From NCBI GenBank assembly GCA_041159865.1, contig JBEAXK010000105.1, positions 1 to 42,313 of the forward strand: a stretch of 42,313 nt of DNA, read 5' to 3'. The notes beneath the pieces were generated by a model. That model searched no databases. It saw only the letters and a list, made by a program, of their open reading frames with translations, and was not told the origin of the DNA. The stretch is from BJGN01 sp041159865 (lineage in GTDB: Bacteria; Bacteroidota; Bacteroidia; Chitinophagales; Saprospiraceae). Of this stretch, positions 1 to 8,915 are shown in pieces; positions within the stretch are counted from its first letter, which is position 1, and each line of letters opens with the position of its first letter. The translations under genes and the position numbers were made by a program.

Positions 1-2
1 AC

Positions 3-161
3 CAAGTACCAATCACCCAGAATGGACCCAAGAAACAGGCAACCGCAAGAGAACTACCACCCCCCAAGCACCAATCACCAAGCACCAATCACCCAAAAAG
101 GACCCGAGAAACTGCAAACCGCTAGAGCACATCACCCCCTAACCCCTAAAATCACCAATCA
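3..161. repeat. imperfect A/C-rich tandem repeat, unit about 62 bp
   Basis: Two degenerate copies of a unit of about 62 bp are visible at roughly 3-65 and 79-140. Each begins CAAG(T/C)ACCAATCACCC, continues through GGACCC and GAAAC, then CCGC, and ends in a C-rich run. A short partial copy (CCAAGCACCAATCA) lies between them at 64-77, and a fragment ATCACCAATCAC sits at 150-161, just downstream of the murA stop codon. The top strand is strikingly poor in T and rich in A and C, unlike the AT-rich surroundings. No coding capacity is credible. The block continues to the left window edge, so its full length is unknown. Confidence 0.7.
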
Positions 162-164
162 CTT

Positions 165-1475
165 TCAGGATTCGATACGTCGGATTCCCGAACCCAATGC
201 ATTTAACCGGACATCTAAATACTGGTACCCACGATCTATCTGTTCTATATTATTAATAATACTGGTACCTTCAGCGCTTAAAGCAGCAATAAGAAGTGCC
301 ATTCCAGCGCGAATGTCAGGGCTGCTCATAGTGATTCCCCTTAAGGCCTGTTCTCTTTCCAAACCAATGACCGTTGCACGATGAGGATCGCAAAGAATAA
401 TTCTGGCCCCCATATCAATTAATTTATCAACAAAAAATAATCGGCTTTCAAACATTTTTTGATGTATGAGGACACTACCTTTTGCTTGGGTTGCAACAAC
501 GAGAATGACACTGAGTAAATCGGGTGTTAACCCCGGCCAGGGATGATCATAAATAGTAAGCATCGAGCCATCCAAAGCATCTTGAACAACATATTGATCT
601 TGTTCGTGAATCAGTATATCATCACCCTGAAAAGACATGGCTATCCCTAGTTGTTTAAATTTATCAGGAATAATACCTAAGTGTGAAAGCCCTGCATTTT
701 TAATTGTCAAAGGGCTGTTGGTCATAGCAGCCAGTCCGATAAAGGAACCAACTTCAATCATGTCAGGTAAAATTCGATGTTCTGTTCCACCAAGTTGAGT
801 AACACCTTCTATATGCAATAAATTAGATTTTATACCAGAAATTTTTGCACCCATTTTATTTAACATGGTACATAATTGCTGAATATATGGTTCACATGCG
901 GCATTATAGATAGTGGTTTGACCTTTTGCCATGACAGCTGCTAAAATAATATTGGCTGTTCCAGTGACGGAAGGCTCATCAAGTAGAATATCAGCCCCTT
1001 TTAATCCGTTTGAAGTGAGTTTAAAAAAACCATGTATTTTGTCATATTCTGAATGAACATTGAGTTGCTCAAATCCAATGATATGAGTATCCATCCGTCT
1101 TCTTCCTATTTTATCACCCCCGGGTTTAGGAATGTAAGACCTATTGAAACGGGCAAGTAAAGGTCCTGCAATCATGACCGAGCCACGCAATTTATTAGCG
1201 ATTTTATGAAACTCAGGATCTTCGATTCGATCAATAAGTATGTTTTTTGCTGTAAATAAAAAGGTATCTTCAGTTTCTTGTTGAACTGAAACGCCTAATT
1301 CTTTTAATATTTCAATTAATAATTTTACGTCCAGGATGCTGGGGATGTTACTTATTCTAACAGGTTCTTCTGTTAATAATACGGCACAAATAACTTGAAG
1401 TGCTTCGTTTTTAGCACCTTGAGGTGTAATTTCACCTTTCAATTTTTTTCCGCCAATTACCTCAAATGCCTTCAT
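165..1475 (-). CDS. murA: UDP-N-acetylglucosamine 1-carboxyvinyltransferase (MurA)
   Basis: This cytoplasmic enzyme transfers enolpyruvate from PEP to UDP-GlcNAc, the first committed step of peptidoglycan synthesis. At 436 residues it has the normal family length. The substrate-binding Lys22-Asn23 pair is present (AKNEA) and the C-terminal IDRGYQ segment matches the family. The catalytic-loop position that is Cys115 in E. coli (PGGC) is Asp121 here (PGGDKIGRRRMD). Cys-to-Asp MurA enzymes are active and insensitive to fosfomycin in other bacteria, so intrinsic resistance is expected (inference). It is divergent from murB, the next enzyme in the pathway, across a 91-bp gap. The ATG start follows closely on a TAATTTTG -7 element. 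Confidence 0.96.
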   Translation of the reverse strand: MKAFEVIGGKKLKGEITPQGAKNEALQVICAVLLTEEPVRISNIPSILDVKLLIEILKELGVSVQQETEDTFLFTAKNILIDRIEDPEFHKIANKLRGSVMIAGPLLARFNRSYIPKPGGDKIGRRRMDTHIIGFEQLNVHSEYDKIHGFFKLTSNGLKGADILLDEPSVTGTANIILAAVMAKGQTTIYNAACEPYIQQLCTMLNKMGAKISGIKSNLLHIEGVTQLGGTEHRILPDMIEVGSFIGLAAMTNSPLTIKNAGLSHLGIIPDKFKQLGIAMSFQGDDILIHEQDQYVVQDALDGSMLTIYDHPWPGLTPDLLSVILVVATQAKGSVLIHQKMFESRLFFVDKLIDMGARIILCDPHRATVIGLEREQALRGITMSSPDIRAGMALLIAALSAEGTSIINNIEQIDRGYQYLDVRLNALGSGIRRIES

Positions 1476-1488
1476 ATTATTTTTTTAG

Positions 1489-1496
1489 CAAAATTA
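1489..1496 (-). promoter_or_regulatory. putative -7 promoter element of murA
   Basis: Read on the minus strand this is TAATTTTG, an exact match to the Bacteroidota -7 consensus TAnnTTTG. The -33 position 19 bases upstream reads GTC rather than TTG, so support is partial. Transcription would begin only a few bases before the murA ATG, giving a very short leader. Confidence 0.4.
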
Positions 1497-1566
1497 ATTT
1501 TTTTAGCCGATAATTGACGGTTCTAATAATTATGTTAATATTAACCTTAATGATTATCCTATAAAT

Positions 1567-2610
1567 ATGGAATACAAACAGCATTTTTCTCTTCAGGAAT
1601 TGACTTCTTTTAAAACGCCGGGTTTTGCAACTCATTTCTTTTCTTTTAAAAAGGAAGAAGAGTTGATATCTATTTTACAGCGACAAGATTTTGAAAATAT
1701 TTCAAACCATTACAAGGATATCCTGGTGTTGGGAAAAGGAAGCAATATATTGCTGGTGGGAGATATAGCAGGTGTTGTTTTGAAAAATGAAATGGAGGCT
1801 TTTAAAATAATAGAGGAAAGGGGGGATGAAATTTTTATTGAAGCGGGAGCTGGCCTGGACTGGCATCAACTGGTTTTGTACACCATTGAAAAGGGATGGT
1901 CGGGAATTGAAAATTTAGCATTGATTCCAGGTACTGTGGGCGCTGCACCTGTTCAAAATATTGGCGCGTATGGGGTAGAGCTAAAGGACGTTTTTCATTC
2001 TTTACGCTGTTGGCATTTTGAAGAAAAAAAATGGATTGAACTTTCATTAGAAGAATGCCAGTTTGGTTATAGAGATAGTATTTTTAAAAAAAAGTTGAAA
2101 AATAGAACCGTAATAACCAGTGTCCGTGTTAGGTTGAGTAAAAAGGCTAAGTTAAACACAGAATATGGTGCTATAAAAACAGAATTGGAAAAAATGGGCA
2201 TCCATGAACCAACGATCAAAGAGGTAGCTGAGGCCGTCATAAATATCAGAAATTCTAAAATTCCTTCTCCAAATTTATTACCAAATGCAGGTAGCTTTTT
2301 TAAAAATCCAACCATTTCAGAAGAGCAATTTGAAAAGCTAAAAGAAATTTATCCAGATATGCCCTTTTATAAATTACCTGTAGATTATAAAATACCCGCC
2401 GGATGGTTGTTAGAAAAAGCAAACTGGAAAGGATATTTTTCAAATGGAGTGGGTTGTTATGAAAAGCAGGCACTCATCCTTGTAAATACAGGAGGGGCAT
2501 CGGGAAAACAAATCCTCTCTTTTTCGGAGCAGATTCAACAATCTGTTCGTGATAAATTTCAAATTGAATTGGAACGGGAGGTTAATGTTGTCGGTAACCT
2601 TTCGCACTAA
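1567..2610 (+). CDS. murB: UDP-N-acetylenolpyruvoylglucosamine reductase (MurB)
   Basis: FAD-dependent MurB reduces the MurA product to UDP-N-acetylmuramic acid using NADPH. The FAD-binding region shows GKGSNILL (about 57-64) and the IPGTVGAAPVQNIGAYG block (about 120-136). The catalytic residues of the E. coli-like type I enzyme can be placed: Arg169 in GYRDS, Ser243 in AGSFFKNP and a late Glu338 in EREVNVVG. The length of 347 residues also matches type I. Together with divergent murA it forms a two-gene cell-wall precursor locus. No exact TAnnTTTG element is seen upstream; a TTG with TAATATTA 19 bases later is a weak candidate. Confidence 0.96.
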   Translation: MEYKQHFSLQELTSFKTPGFATHFFSFKKEEELISILQRQDFENISNHYKDILVLGKGSNILLVGDIAGVVLKNEMEAFKIIEERGDEIFIEAGAGLDWHQLVLYTIEKGWSGIENLALIPGTVGAAPVQNIGAYGVELKDVFHSLRCWHFEEKKWIELSLEECQFGYRDSIFKKKLKNRTVITSVRVRLSKKAKLNTEYGAIKTELEKMGIHEPTIKEVAEAVINIRNSKIPSPNLLPNAGSFFKNPTISEEQFEKLKEIYPDMPFYKLPVDYKIPAGWLLEKANWKGYFSNGVGCYEKQALILVNTGGASGKQILSFSEQIQQSVRDKFQIELEREVNVVGNLSH

Positions 2611-2648
2611 ATCCATTGGGTCTAATAATCTTCCAAGCCAACCAAATA

Positions 2649-5318
2649 TTAGTTTTGCAGAAGTGGATCTGTTTTAACTTCCAAGGAGGTATAATAACTC
2701 TCTTTTCCTACTTTTAGGGTAACCTGATAGAGACCTGGCAGCGCTTCTTTTTTATCAAACTTTAGATTCCAGCGAATTCGGTGAATCCCAGCTTTGTTTT
2801 CTGCGGGAATGGTTGCATTCAATGTGCCACTTTCGTTTGTGATTTGGATAGATACAGGTTCAGAAGTTTCCTTCAGGTAAAAATTAATGAGGGCTCCATT
2901 TTCAAAAACAGCGCGAGGTAGAGAGGTTATAGGTTTTATGTTTGCCGGATTTTTTCCAGCGTACCAAAAATGTCCTCTTTGTGCTCCTCTGCTTTTATTT
3001 GCCCAGATAATGGCTGGTTTTTGACTAAAAAGCCATGCTTTTTCAGAGGCAATAGCGGGAGTTAATTGTTGTAAAGGGGATATATCATCCAGAATAAATA
3101 AACTCCGGCCATGAGTTGCTGCTATAAGATCGTTTTCACGAGGGTGAATGACCAGGTCATATACAGAAACGGTAGGCATTCCCATGTTCAGTTTATGCCA
3201 TTCATTTCCCGCATTCATACTATACCAAACGCCAGTTTCTGTGCCTAAAAAGAGTAAAAATTTATTTTTTGGATCTTCTCTGATAACGCGTATAACTTCA
3301 TTTTCAGGCAGATTTGAAGCAATATTAATCCATGTTTTTCCATAGTCTGTCGTTTTATAAACAAAGGGTTTAAATATGTTGTCTCTGTGTCCGTCGAAAG
3401 CAACATAAGCAACAGCCGGATCAAAATGAGAAGCTTCAACCTGAGTAACCCAAGTGAATTCAGGTACATCTGGAATATTATTTCGCACATTTTTCCAGCT
3501 CTTTCCTTCGTCCCGGGTTAGTTGTACATTTCCGTCATCCGTGCCAAGCCAAAGGATATTAGCGTCAATGGGTGAAGGAGAAATAGTAAAAATGGTACAA
3601 TGGTCTTCCGCACCTGTATTATCGGGAGTAATCCCTCCATTTTTGCCTGAAGCAATTTTCTTGGGATCATTCGTGGTTAGATCGGGAGAAATAATTTCCC
3701 ATGATTGCCCTCCATTTTTACTTTGAAACAGATAATTTGCCCCAAGAAACAAGGTTTTTGGATTTAAAGGAGATAAAACCAGGGGAGCGGACCAGTTATA
3801 CCGAAAAACAGGAGTTCCGGGTATAGTGGGTATAGGATTAATTTTTGAATAGTTTAATATAGTTGCTGGTTTAGGTTGAATATCTGTAAGAACGTGTGTC
3901 AAGGGGTCATAGCGGTTATAACTTCCATTTTCACTACCTGTATAAACTTCCCGCCAGTTAAAAGGATTAACAGCACCATACATGCCATCACCCCAGTGGA
4001 CTTTCCATGAAGCATCATTTAAAATACCTCTTACATCTCTCGAAAAACTAGCTGTAGCAAAAAAACCATTGTCTTGCAAACCTCCATAAATGGTATATGG
4101 TTCTTGCATATCTACCCCAATTCTGTAATACTGCGCAATTGGTAAATTATCAAACAGTTGGAAAGCCTGACCGTGATCGTGGGTGAGCGAAACACCTTTA
4201 TCCGCCCCCAGATAGTATCGGTCTTGCAGATTGGGATCCAGCCAGATAGCGTGGAAATCACCATGTACTTCCTGGTCTTCACTTCCGTTTTTGAGTGTTT
4301 TTCCTCCATCTGAACTAACCATAAAACGAGTAGTTAGAACATAAATTTTTTGATCATCTTGCGGATTAATGGCTATCTGACTGTAGTAAAAAGGTCTGTT
4401 ATTATATGTATTGACATATTTCCATGATTTTCCGCTATCTTCAGACCGGTATAAACCTGATCCGGGTTTGGATAAATCTTTGGATGGTTCTGCTTCTACC
4501 AACGCCATTAAAATTCGGGAATCTTTTCTATAAGTTGCCAGTCCAATTCGTCCGGTAGGCCCACCGGGAAGGCCTTGTGTTAGTTTAACCCAGTTTTTAC
4601 CCCCATCCGTCGATTTATAAATACCTCCGTTATTACCGCCACTATTAAAAATATAAGGCTTGCGCAGTCTTTCGTAAAAGGCTGCATATAATATATTTGG
4701 ATTTTTACTATCCATGATTATATCTGTACATCCTGAACCTGGATGAACAGGTAAGCCAGATTTTAATTTTGTCCATGTTTTTCCACCATCTGATGTTTGA
4801 AATAGACCTCTATCTCCATCGGTATCACTCCAAAGTGGCCCAATGGCAGCAACGTAGGTAATGAGAGGATTAACAGGGTGGGTTACAACACGTGCTATTT
4901 GCTGGGTGTTTTCCAATCCCATATTTTCAAAATTTTTGCCCCCATCCGTCGATTTATAGATTCCATTTCCCCAACTAACAGAATTACGGTTGTTTGCTTC
5001 TCCCGTACCCACCCAGATAATTTTCGGATTTGCCTGAAATAATGCAATATCACCTATTGAAGCTGTAGCATAACGATCGAATATGGGTTCCCAGGTTGTT
5101 CCCGCATTCGTCGATTTCCAGACGCCACCACTTGCCGTAGCTATAAAAACTTGTCTGAAATCTTTTTCTACCGCTTCAATATCTACAATCCTTCCTCCTG
5201 GATTAGCAGGTCCAATACCTCGCCACTGAATATCGTGAAGCGAAAATTGTGCTAAAACAGTGGTTGAAAAAGGGAGTAAAATAAGCAATAAGGATAGGTA
5301 GTAAAAGATAGGACGCAT
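2649..5318 (-). CDS. secreted VPS10/sortilin-like protein with Asp-box (BNR) repeats
   Basis: An 889-residue exported protein with an N-terminal signal peptide of about 23 residues ending in VLAQ. I count ten Asp-box motifs of the S/T-x-D-x-G-x-x-W type (for example STDGGKNW, TSDGGKTW, TTDYGKTW), diagnostic of the sortilin/sialidase-like beta-propeller repeat. A beta-sandwich-like tail follows and ends at KTDPLLQN. Remembered Bacteroidota relatives are usually longer (about 1000 residues or more), with a helical C-terminal part that seems to be absent. No sialidase catalytic set is recognised, so a hydrolase label would be unsafe; binding or processing of an extracellular polymer is the most that can be said. 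It is convergent with murB across 38 bp. Confidence 0.8.
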   Translation of the reverse strand: MRPIFYYLSLLLILLPFSTTVLAQFSLHDIQWRGIGPANPGGRIVDIEAVEKDFRQVFIATASGGVWKSTNAGTTWEPIFDRYATASIGDIALFQANPKIIWVGTGEANNRNSVSWGNGIYKSTDGGKNFENMGLENTQQIARVVTHPVNPLITYVAAIGPLWSDTDGDRGLFQTSDGGKTWTKLKSGLPVHPGSGCTDIIMDSKNPNILYAAFYERLRKPYIFNSGGNNGGIYKSTDGGKNWVKLTQGLPGGPTGRIGLATYRKDSRILMALVEAEPSKDLSKPGSGLYRSEDSGKSWKYVNTYNNRPFYYSQIAINPQDDQKIYVLTTRFMVSSDGGKTLKNGSEDQEVHGDFHAIWLDPNLQDRYYLGADKGVSLTHDHGQAFQLFDNLPIAQYYRIGVDMQEPYTIYGGLQDNGFFATASFSRDVRGILNDASWKVHWGDGMYGAVNPFNWREVYTGSENGSYNRYDPLTHVLTDIQPKPATILNYSKINPIPTIPGTPVFRYNWSAPLVLSPLNPKTLFLGANYLFQSKNGGQSWEIISPDLTTNDPKKIASGKNGGITPDNTGAEDHCTIFTISPSPIDANILWLGTDDGNVQLTRDEGKSWKNVRNNIPDVPEFTWVTQVEASHFDPAVAYVAFDGHRDNIFKPFVYKTTDYGKTWINIASNLPENEVIRVIREDPKNKFLLFLGTETGVWYSMNAGNEWHKLNMGMPTVSVYDLVIHPRENDLIAATHGRSLFILDDISPLQQLTPAIASEKAWLFSQKPAIIWANKSRGAQRGHFWYAGKNPANIKPITSLPRAVFENGALINFYLKETSEPVSIQITNESGTLNATIPAENKAGIHRIRWNLKFDKKEALPGLYQVTLKVGKESYYTSLEVKTDPLLQN

Positions 5319-5341
5319 AGAAAAGATTTTAGGTTTTTAAA

Positions 5342-5373
5342 AAGCAATATAGGTTAATATAGCTATATTGCTT
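5342..5373. repeat. perfect 11-bp inverted repeat in a divergent intergenic region
   Basis: AAGCAATATAG (5342-5352) is repeated in inverse orientation as CTATATTGCTT (5363-5373) with a 10-base AT-rich spacer. It lies 24 bp upstream of the sortilin-like gene and about 85 bp upstream of the small membrane protein gene. It could be an operator for the divergent pair or a leader hairpin on the minus strand. No T-tract follows either arm, so an intrinsic terminator is unlikely. Confidence 0.5.
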
Positions 5374-5458
5374 AGATATAACTTAGTTAAAGTTAGTTAT
5401 TTTCAAAACAATTCAGCCATAAATGTTATTATAGGTTGTTACTTAATCAATAGAAACT

Positions 5459-5905
5459 GTGGATTTGAATCCTGCATTAAAGTATATTACTGTCATTGTT
5501 TCCAGTATGGTAAAGTTTATTTTTGGTCCTTTTGAAGGACTGGCTTTGGGTATACCAATGGTCGATACAGCTTTATCCACCGCCTTAGGAATGATGCTCA
5601 GTATCGTGCTAATTACTTTTTTTTATCATTTTCTAAAAGTCAAGGTTTTTCCTCGGTTTAGTGAGAAACGCAAACTGTTTACGCCTGGAAATAGAAGAAA
5701 AGTCAGAATATGGAATAAGTACGGTATTCTTGGTGTATCATTTCTTACGCCCGTTATCCTTTCTCCTATCGGTGGAGCCTTAATCGCAAATGCATTTGGC
5801 GAAAAAAAGTATAAAATTTTCTTGTGGATGACCATCATGGCATTAATTTGGGGTTTCGTTATGACTTATGCGGTCTTTGAACTTTCTCATTTTTTTGGCT
5901 TTTAA
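5459..5905 (+). CDS. small integral membrane protein, possibly small-multidrug-export-like
   Basis: A 148-residue protein with about four hydrophobic segments: an N-terminal pair around residues 8-24 and 33-58, then GVSFLTPVILSPIGGALIA (about 93-111), then a C-terminal helix (about 122-140). A basic loop (KVKVFPRFSEKRK) separates the halves. The Pro-rich segment with small residues resembles small multidrug export (COG2426-like) or DedA-type half-channel proteins, but I cannot assign a substrate. The start is GTG; an internal ATG at 5507 is an alternative but would remove most of the first helix. The gene is convergent with dnaE (16-bp gap) and divergent from the sortilin-like gene. Confidence 0.6.
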   Translation: MDLNPALKYITVIVSSMVKFIFGPFEGLALGIPMVDTALSTALGMMLSIVLITFFYHFLKVKVFPRFSEKRKLFTPGNRRKVRIWNKYGILGVSFLTPVILSPIGGALIANAFGEKKYKIFLWMTIMALIWGFVMTYAVFELSHFFGF

Positions 5906-5921
5906 CTTTTAAGGCGGATTT

Positions 5922-8915
5922 TTAATCACAAAATCGTTCGTCTTCCAAAAAGGCCAGTCGATTCATTTTGAATACTTCCAGACTGAAAAATCCGAATTCT
6001 TCGGTTGCTTTTCCTTCTATGATATATACTCCTTTTCCACGAAATGGATATTTTGCCAGTTGCTCCGGGAAATGAGTAGTGTCAAAATAATTTCCCTCTT
6101 TGTCAATCCAGGTTCCAAAAGCCATTCTTTCTTTCTTTATGGTTGCCAAAGATTTTGAGCAAACAAAATATCCAGCCATCTTAATATTTCGGTTTTTGAA
6201 TCGTATCATTTGTCTCGCAAGTATAGTGTCATTTAGAGAGGTATGATCCTGGATTAAATCAAAGGGGTTGCATAGTGGAAATCCTAATAACTCTAATTCA
6301 TCAAAAGACTGATTCAACTTATTTTCTTTTACAACGGAAAGTAAAGACGTAAATGTATGGTTTTCTGTGTTTTGAACACGTTGCATCTTATTGTCCGCTT
6401 CGGAAAAAAGAGAAGGATTATCCTGGTCTCTTAAAGTACTTACCAAATCATTTTTCTCCCAAAATAATTCATACTTACTTTTTCCGCAAAAACGAAAGGC
6501 ACCGACCCGGATTAATAAATCAAGTTGTGTTGGCCCCAGAGATACTCGTTCAACAAAATCTGAAAAATCGCGAAATGGACCATGATTTTCTCTCTGGTCG
6601 ATTAATTTTTGAACTGATTGTGATTCTAACTCTTTCAAGTGTACGAATCCAAGATATAATTCATTTTCGTTTACCAGGCTGCTCATATACTGGCTATTAT
6701 TTACACAGGGAGCCTGTACGGTGGCGCCCAGTATTTTGGCTTCGTGGACGTAAAATTCCGTGGGATAAAATCCACCAAAATTATTGATAACAGCCGTTAT
6801 AAATTCCAAAGGAAAATGAGCTTTAAGATATAAACTTTGAAAACTTTCTACTGCAAAACTGGCGGAATGAGCTTTGCAGAAAGAATATCCTGCAAAACTC
6901 TCAATCTGTCGCCAAACTTCAGTCGCTAATGATTCAGGATGACCACGCTGTTGGCATTGCTTAAAATATTTTTCCTTCAACCGTTCTAAAGTGTCATCTT
7001 TTAATTTTTTTCCTGTCATGATGCGTCGCACAACATCACTTTCGCCTAAATCCAGTCCAGCAAAATGATGTAGAATTTTCATGACGTCTTCCTGATATAC
7101 CATGATGCCATACGTTTCACTTAATTGTTCTTCAAAAACGGCATGAGGATACTTAAAACCGCAAGGATCATGGGTTCTTTGTATATATGCTTTCATCATT
7201 CCTGAGCTGGCAACACCGGGGCGTATAATTGAACTTGCTGCTACCAGATGAATATAATTATCGCAGTGTAATTTGCGTAACAAGCCACGCATAGCAGGTG
7301 ATTCTATATAAAAACACCCAAGGCATTTTGCTGAACGCAATAATTCAATACTCTTTAAATCATTTTTAAGTAGTTTAATGTCATGGATATCAATGTCTTG
7401 TTTATGCCTTTGACGTATCAGAGACACCGCATCTTTGATATGCCCCAGTCCGCGCTGACTCAGAACATCAAATTTATGGAATCCCAGAGATTCTGCATGG
7501 TGCATGTCGAAGTGTGTAACAGGAAAACCTTTGGGCATAAGCATACATGCCGTGTGATAAGATAACGGCGCTTCGCTGATAAGAACACCGCCTGCATGTA
7601 TGGAAAGATGATTGGGTTTATCGATTAAGCGTTCGGCGTAATACAGAATTACCGATTCTAATTCATGTCGGGTTGGAGCTCCTTGTTCTTGTTTTATAAC
7701 TAATTTGTCAATTTCCCCTTTCGGTAAACCATATACTTTTCCCAATTCCCGAATGGCCGCTTTTCGCTGAAAAGTATTATAGGTAGCTAATAAGGCAACG
7801 TATGGTTGCCCATATCGTTTGAAAATATAATCAGTGATGTCATCACGCTCATCCCAGGAAAAGTCAATGTCAAAATCGGGTGGGGAAGTTCTGTGTGGAT
7901 TGATAAATCTTTCAAAATATAGATTAAGCTCAAGGGGATCAACATCGCTAATCCCTAAGCAGTAGGCAACAATAGAATTAGCTCCGCTTCCCCGTCCAAC
8001 ATGATGATATCCTGCCGATCTTGCATATCGGACAATGTCCCAGGTAATAAGAAAATAAGCACAGAATTGATGGGTTTGAATCACTTTCATTTCTTGTCTC
8101 ATCCGATCTCTCGCGGCGGGTAATTCTCCATATCTGCGCTGACATCCCGATTGTGCCAGTTTTTCCAACAAAGCGTAATCTCCCTCCATACTGCCTGTAA
8201 AATGTAAACGGTTAACGCTTAAGCCTTTCTTTAGCGTCACAGATGATAAGGCTAATATTTTTTTTGTGTTCTGTATAATTTCGGGATAGACGAGGTAAGG
8301 TTCTTCTACTAAAGATACGGGTTGCATTTTGTCCTGCTTTGAACCTCTTTCCTTCGGAAGTAAATGGGTCAGCAATTTATTTTTATCTATGGCACGTAAA
8401 TGTAAATGCACCTGATAATCTTCTTCATTTCTAAAGGTCACTGGACTCAGCGCTACTAATTTATGCTTGTGTGCATGAGTAATTGGATGTCTGAATAAAC
8501 GGGCAATATGCTCTCGTCGGATGCCTAAAAATTCGTTTTCACGGAATTGTTCGATGGGTTTTACTAAACGTGGAAAAACAATCCAGCAATTTGAAAAAGC
8601 TGGAGGTAAAAGAGGTAATGTCTTGCGTTTCATCGAAAAATCAGTCAAAAACGTATTTAACTCGCTAAATCCCTCTTGGTTACGTGCAATACCTATGTAT
8701 AAACACTCTCCCGTATCATTTCGAAAGTCAATGCCCAACAAACCCTTTATACCCGCTTTTTGACAACAATCAATAAACTCTCCAGCACAACTTGTATTGT
8801 TAATATCAGTCAATACCATGGTTTTAATGTCGTTTTCTATGGCATAATGTACCAGTTCCTCCGGGGACATGATGCCGTAGCGAAGACTAAAATAGGTGTG
8901 GCAGTTTAAATACAT
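5922..8915 (-). CDS. dnaE: DNA polymerase III alpha subunit, short DnaE form
   Basis: A C-family DNA polymerase of about 997 residues. An N-terminal PHP domain begins NCHTYFSLRYG. The palm carries RGSGANSIVAYCLG and the two catalytic aspartates in PPDFDIDFSW, with the third in HKFDVL. YGIMVYQEDVMKI and the KAHSASFAVES segment are also typical. An OB-fold lies near the C-terminus and the protein ends soon after, without the tau-binding tail of the long replicative DnaE. That length suits the accessory DnaE2/ImuC type often paired with a Y-family polymerase in Bacteroidota, but no imuA, imuB or dinB neighbour is visible. The frame runs 13 codons further upstream to 8954, adding a hydrophobic stretch atypical of DnaE; the Met at 8915 directly precedes the PHP motif and is preferred. 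Confidence 0.88.
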   Translation of the reverse strand: MYLNCHTYFSLRYGIMSPEELVHYAIENDIKTMVLTDINNTSCAGEFIDCCQKAGIKGLLGIDFRNDTGECLYIGIARNQEGFSELNTFLTDFSMKRKTLPLLPPAFSNCWIVFPRLVKPIEQFRENEFLGIRREHIARLFRHPITHAHKHKLVALSPVTFRNEEDYQVHLHLRAIDKNKLLTHLLPKERGSKQDKMQPVSLVEEPYLVYPEIIQNTKKILALSSVTLKKGLSVNRLHFTGSMEGDYALLEKLAQSGCQRRYGELPAARDRMRQEMKVIQTHQFCAYFLITWDIVRYARSAGYHHVGRGSGANSIVAYCLGISDVDPLELNLYFERFINPHRTSPPDFDIDFSWDERDDITDYIFKRYGQPYVALLATYNTFQRKAAIRELGKVYGLPKGEIDKLVIKQEQGAPTRHELESVILYYAERLIDKPNHLSIHAGGVLISEAPLSYHTACMLMPKGFPVTHFDMHHAESLGFHKFDVLSQRGLGHIKDAVSLIRQRHKQDIDIHDIKLLKNDLKSIELLRSAKCLGCFYIESPAMRGLLRKLHCDNYIHLVAASSIIRPGVASSGMMKAYIQRTHDPCGFKYPHAVFEEQLSETYGIMVYQEDVMKILHHFAGLDLGESDVVRRIMTGKKLKDDTLERLKEKYFKQCQQRGHPESLATEVWRQIESFAGYSFCKAHSASFAVESFQSLYLKAHFPLEFITAVINNFGGFYPTEFYVHEAKILGATVQAPCVNNSQYMSSLVNENELYLGFVHLKELESQSVQKLIDQRENHGPFRDFSDFVERVSLGPTQLDLLIRVGAFRFCGKSKYELFWEKNDLVSTLRDQDNPSLFSEADNKMQRVQNTENHTFTSLLSVVKENKLNQSFDELELLGFPLCNPFDLIQDHTSLNDTILARQMIRFKNRNIKMAGYFVCSKSLATIKKERMAFGTWIDKEGNYFDTTHFPEQLAKYPFRGKGVYIIEGKATEEFGFFSLEVFKMNRLAFLEDERFCD

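Noticed and set aside
3..161. CRISPR-like repeat array
   Set aside because: Units are degenerate, adjacent without spacers of uniform size, and no cas genes are present.
22..384. 120-codon plus-strand frame through the A/C repeat and into murA
   Set aside because: Low-complexity Pro/His/Asn-rich translation over a repeat, antisense to a confident murA end.
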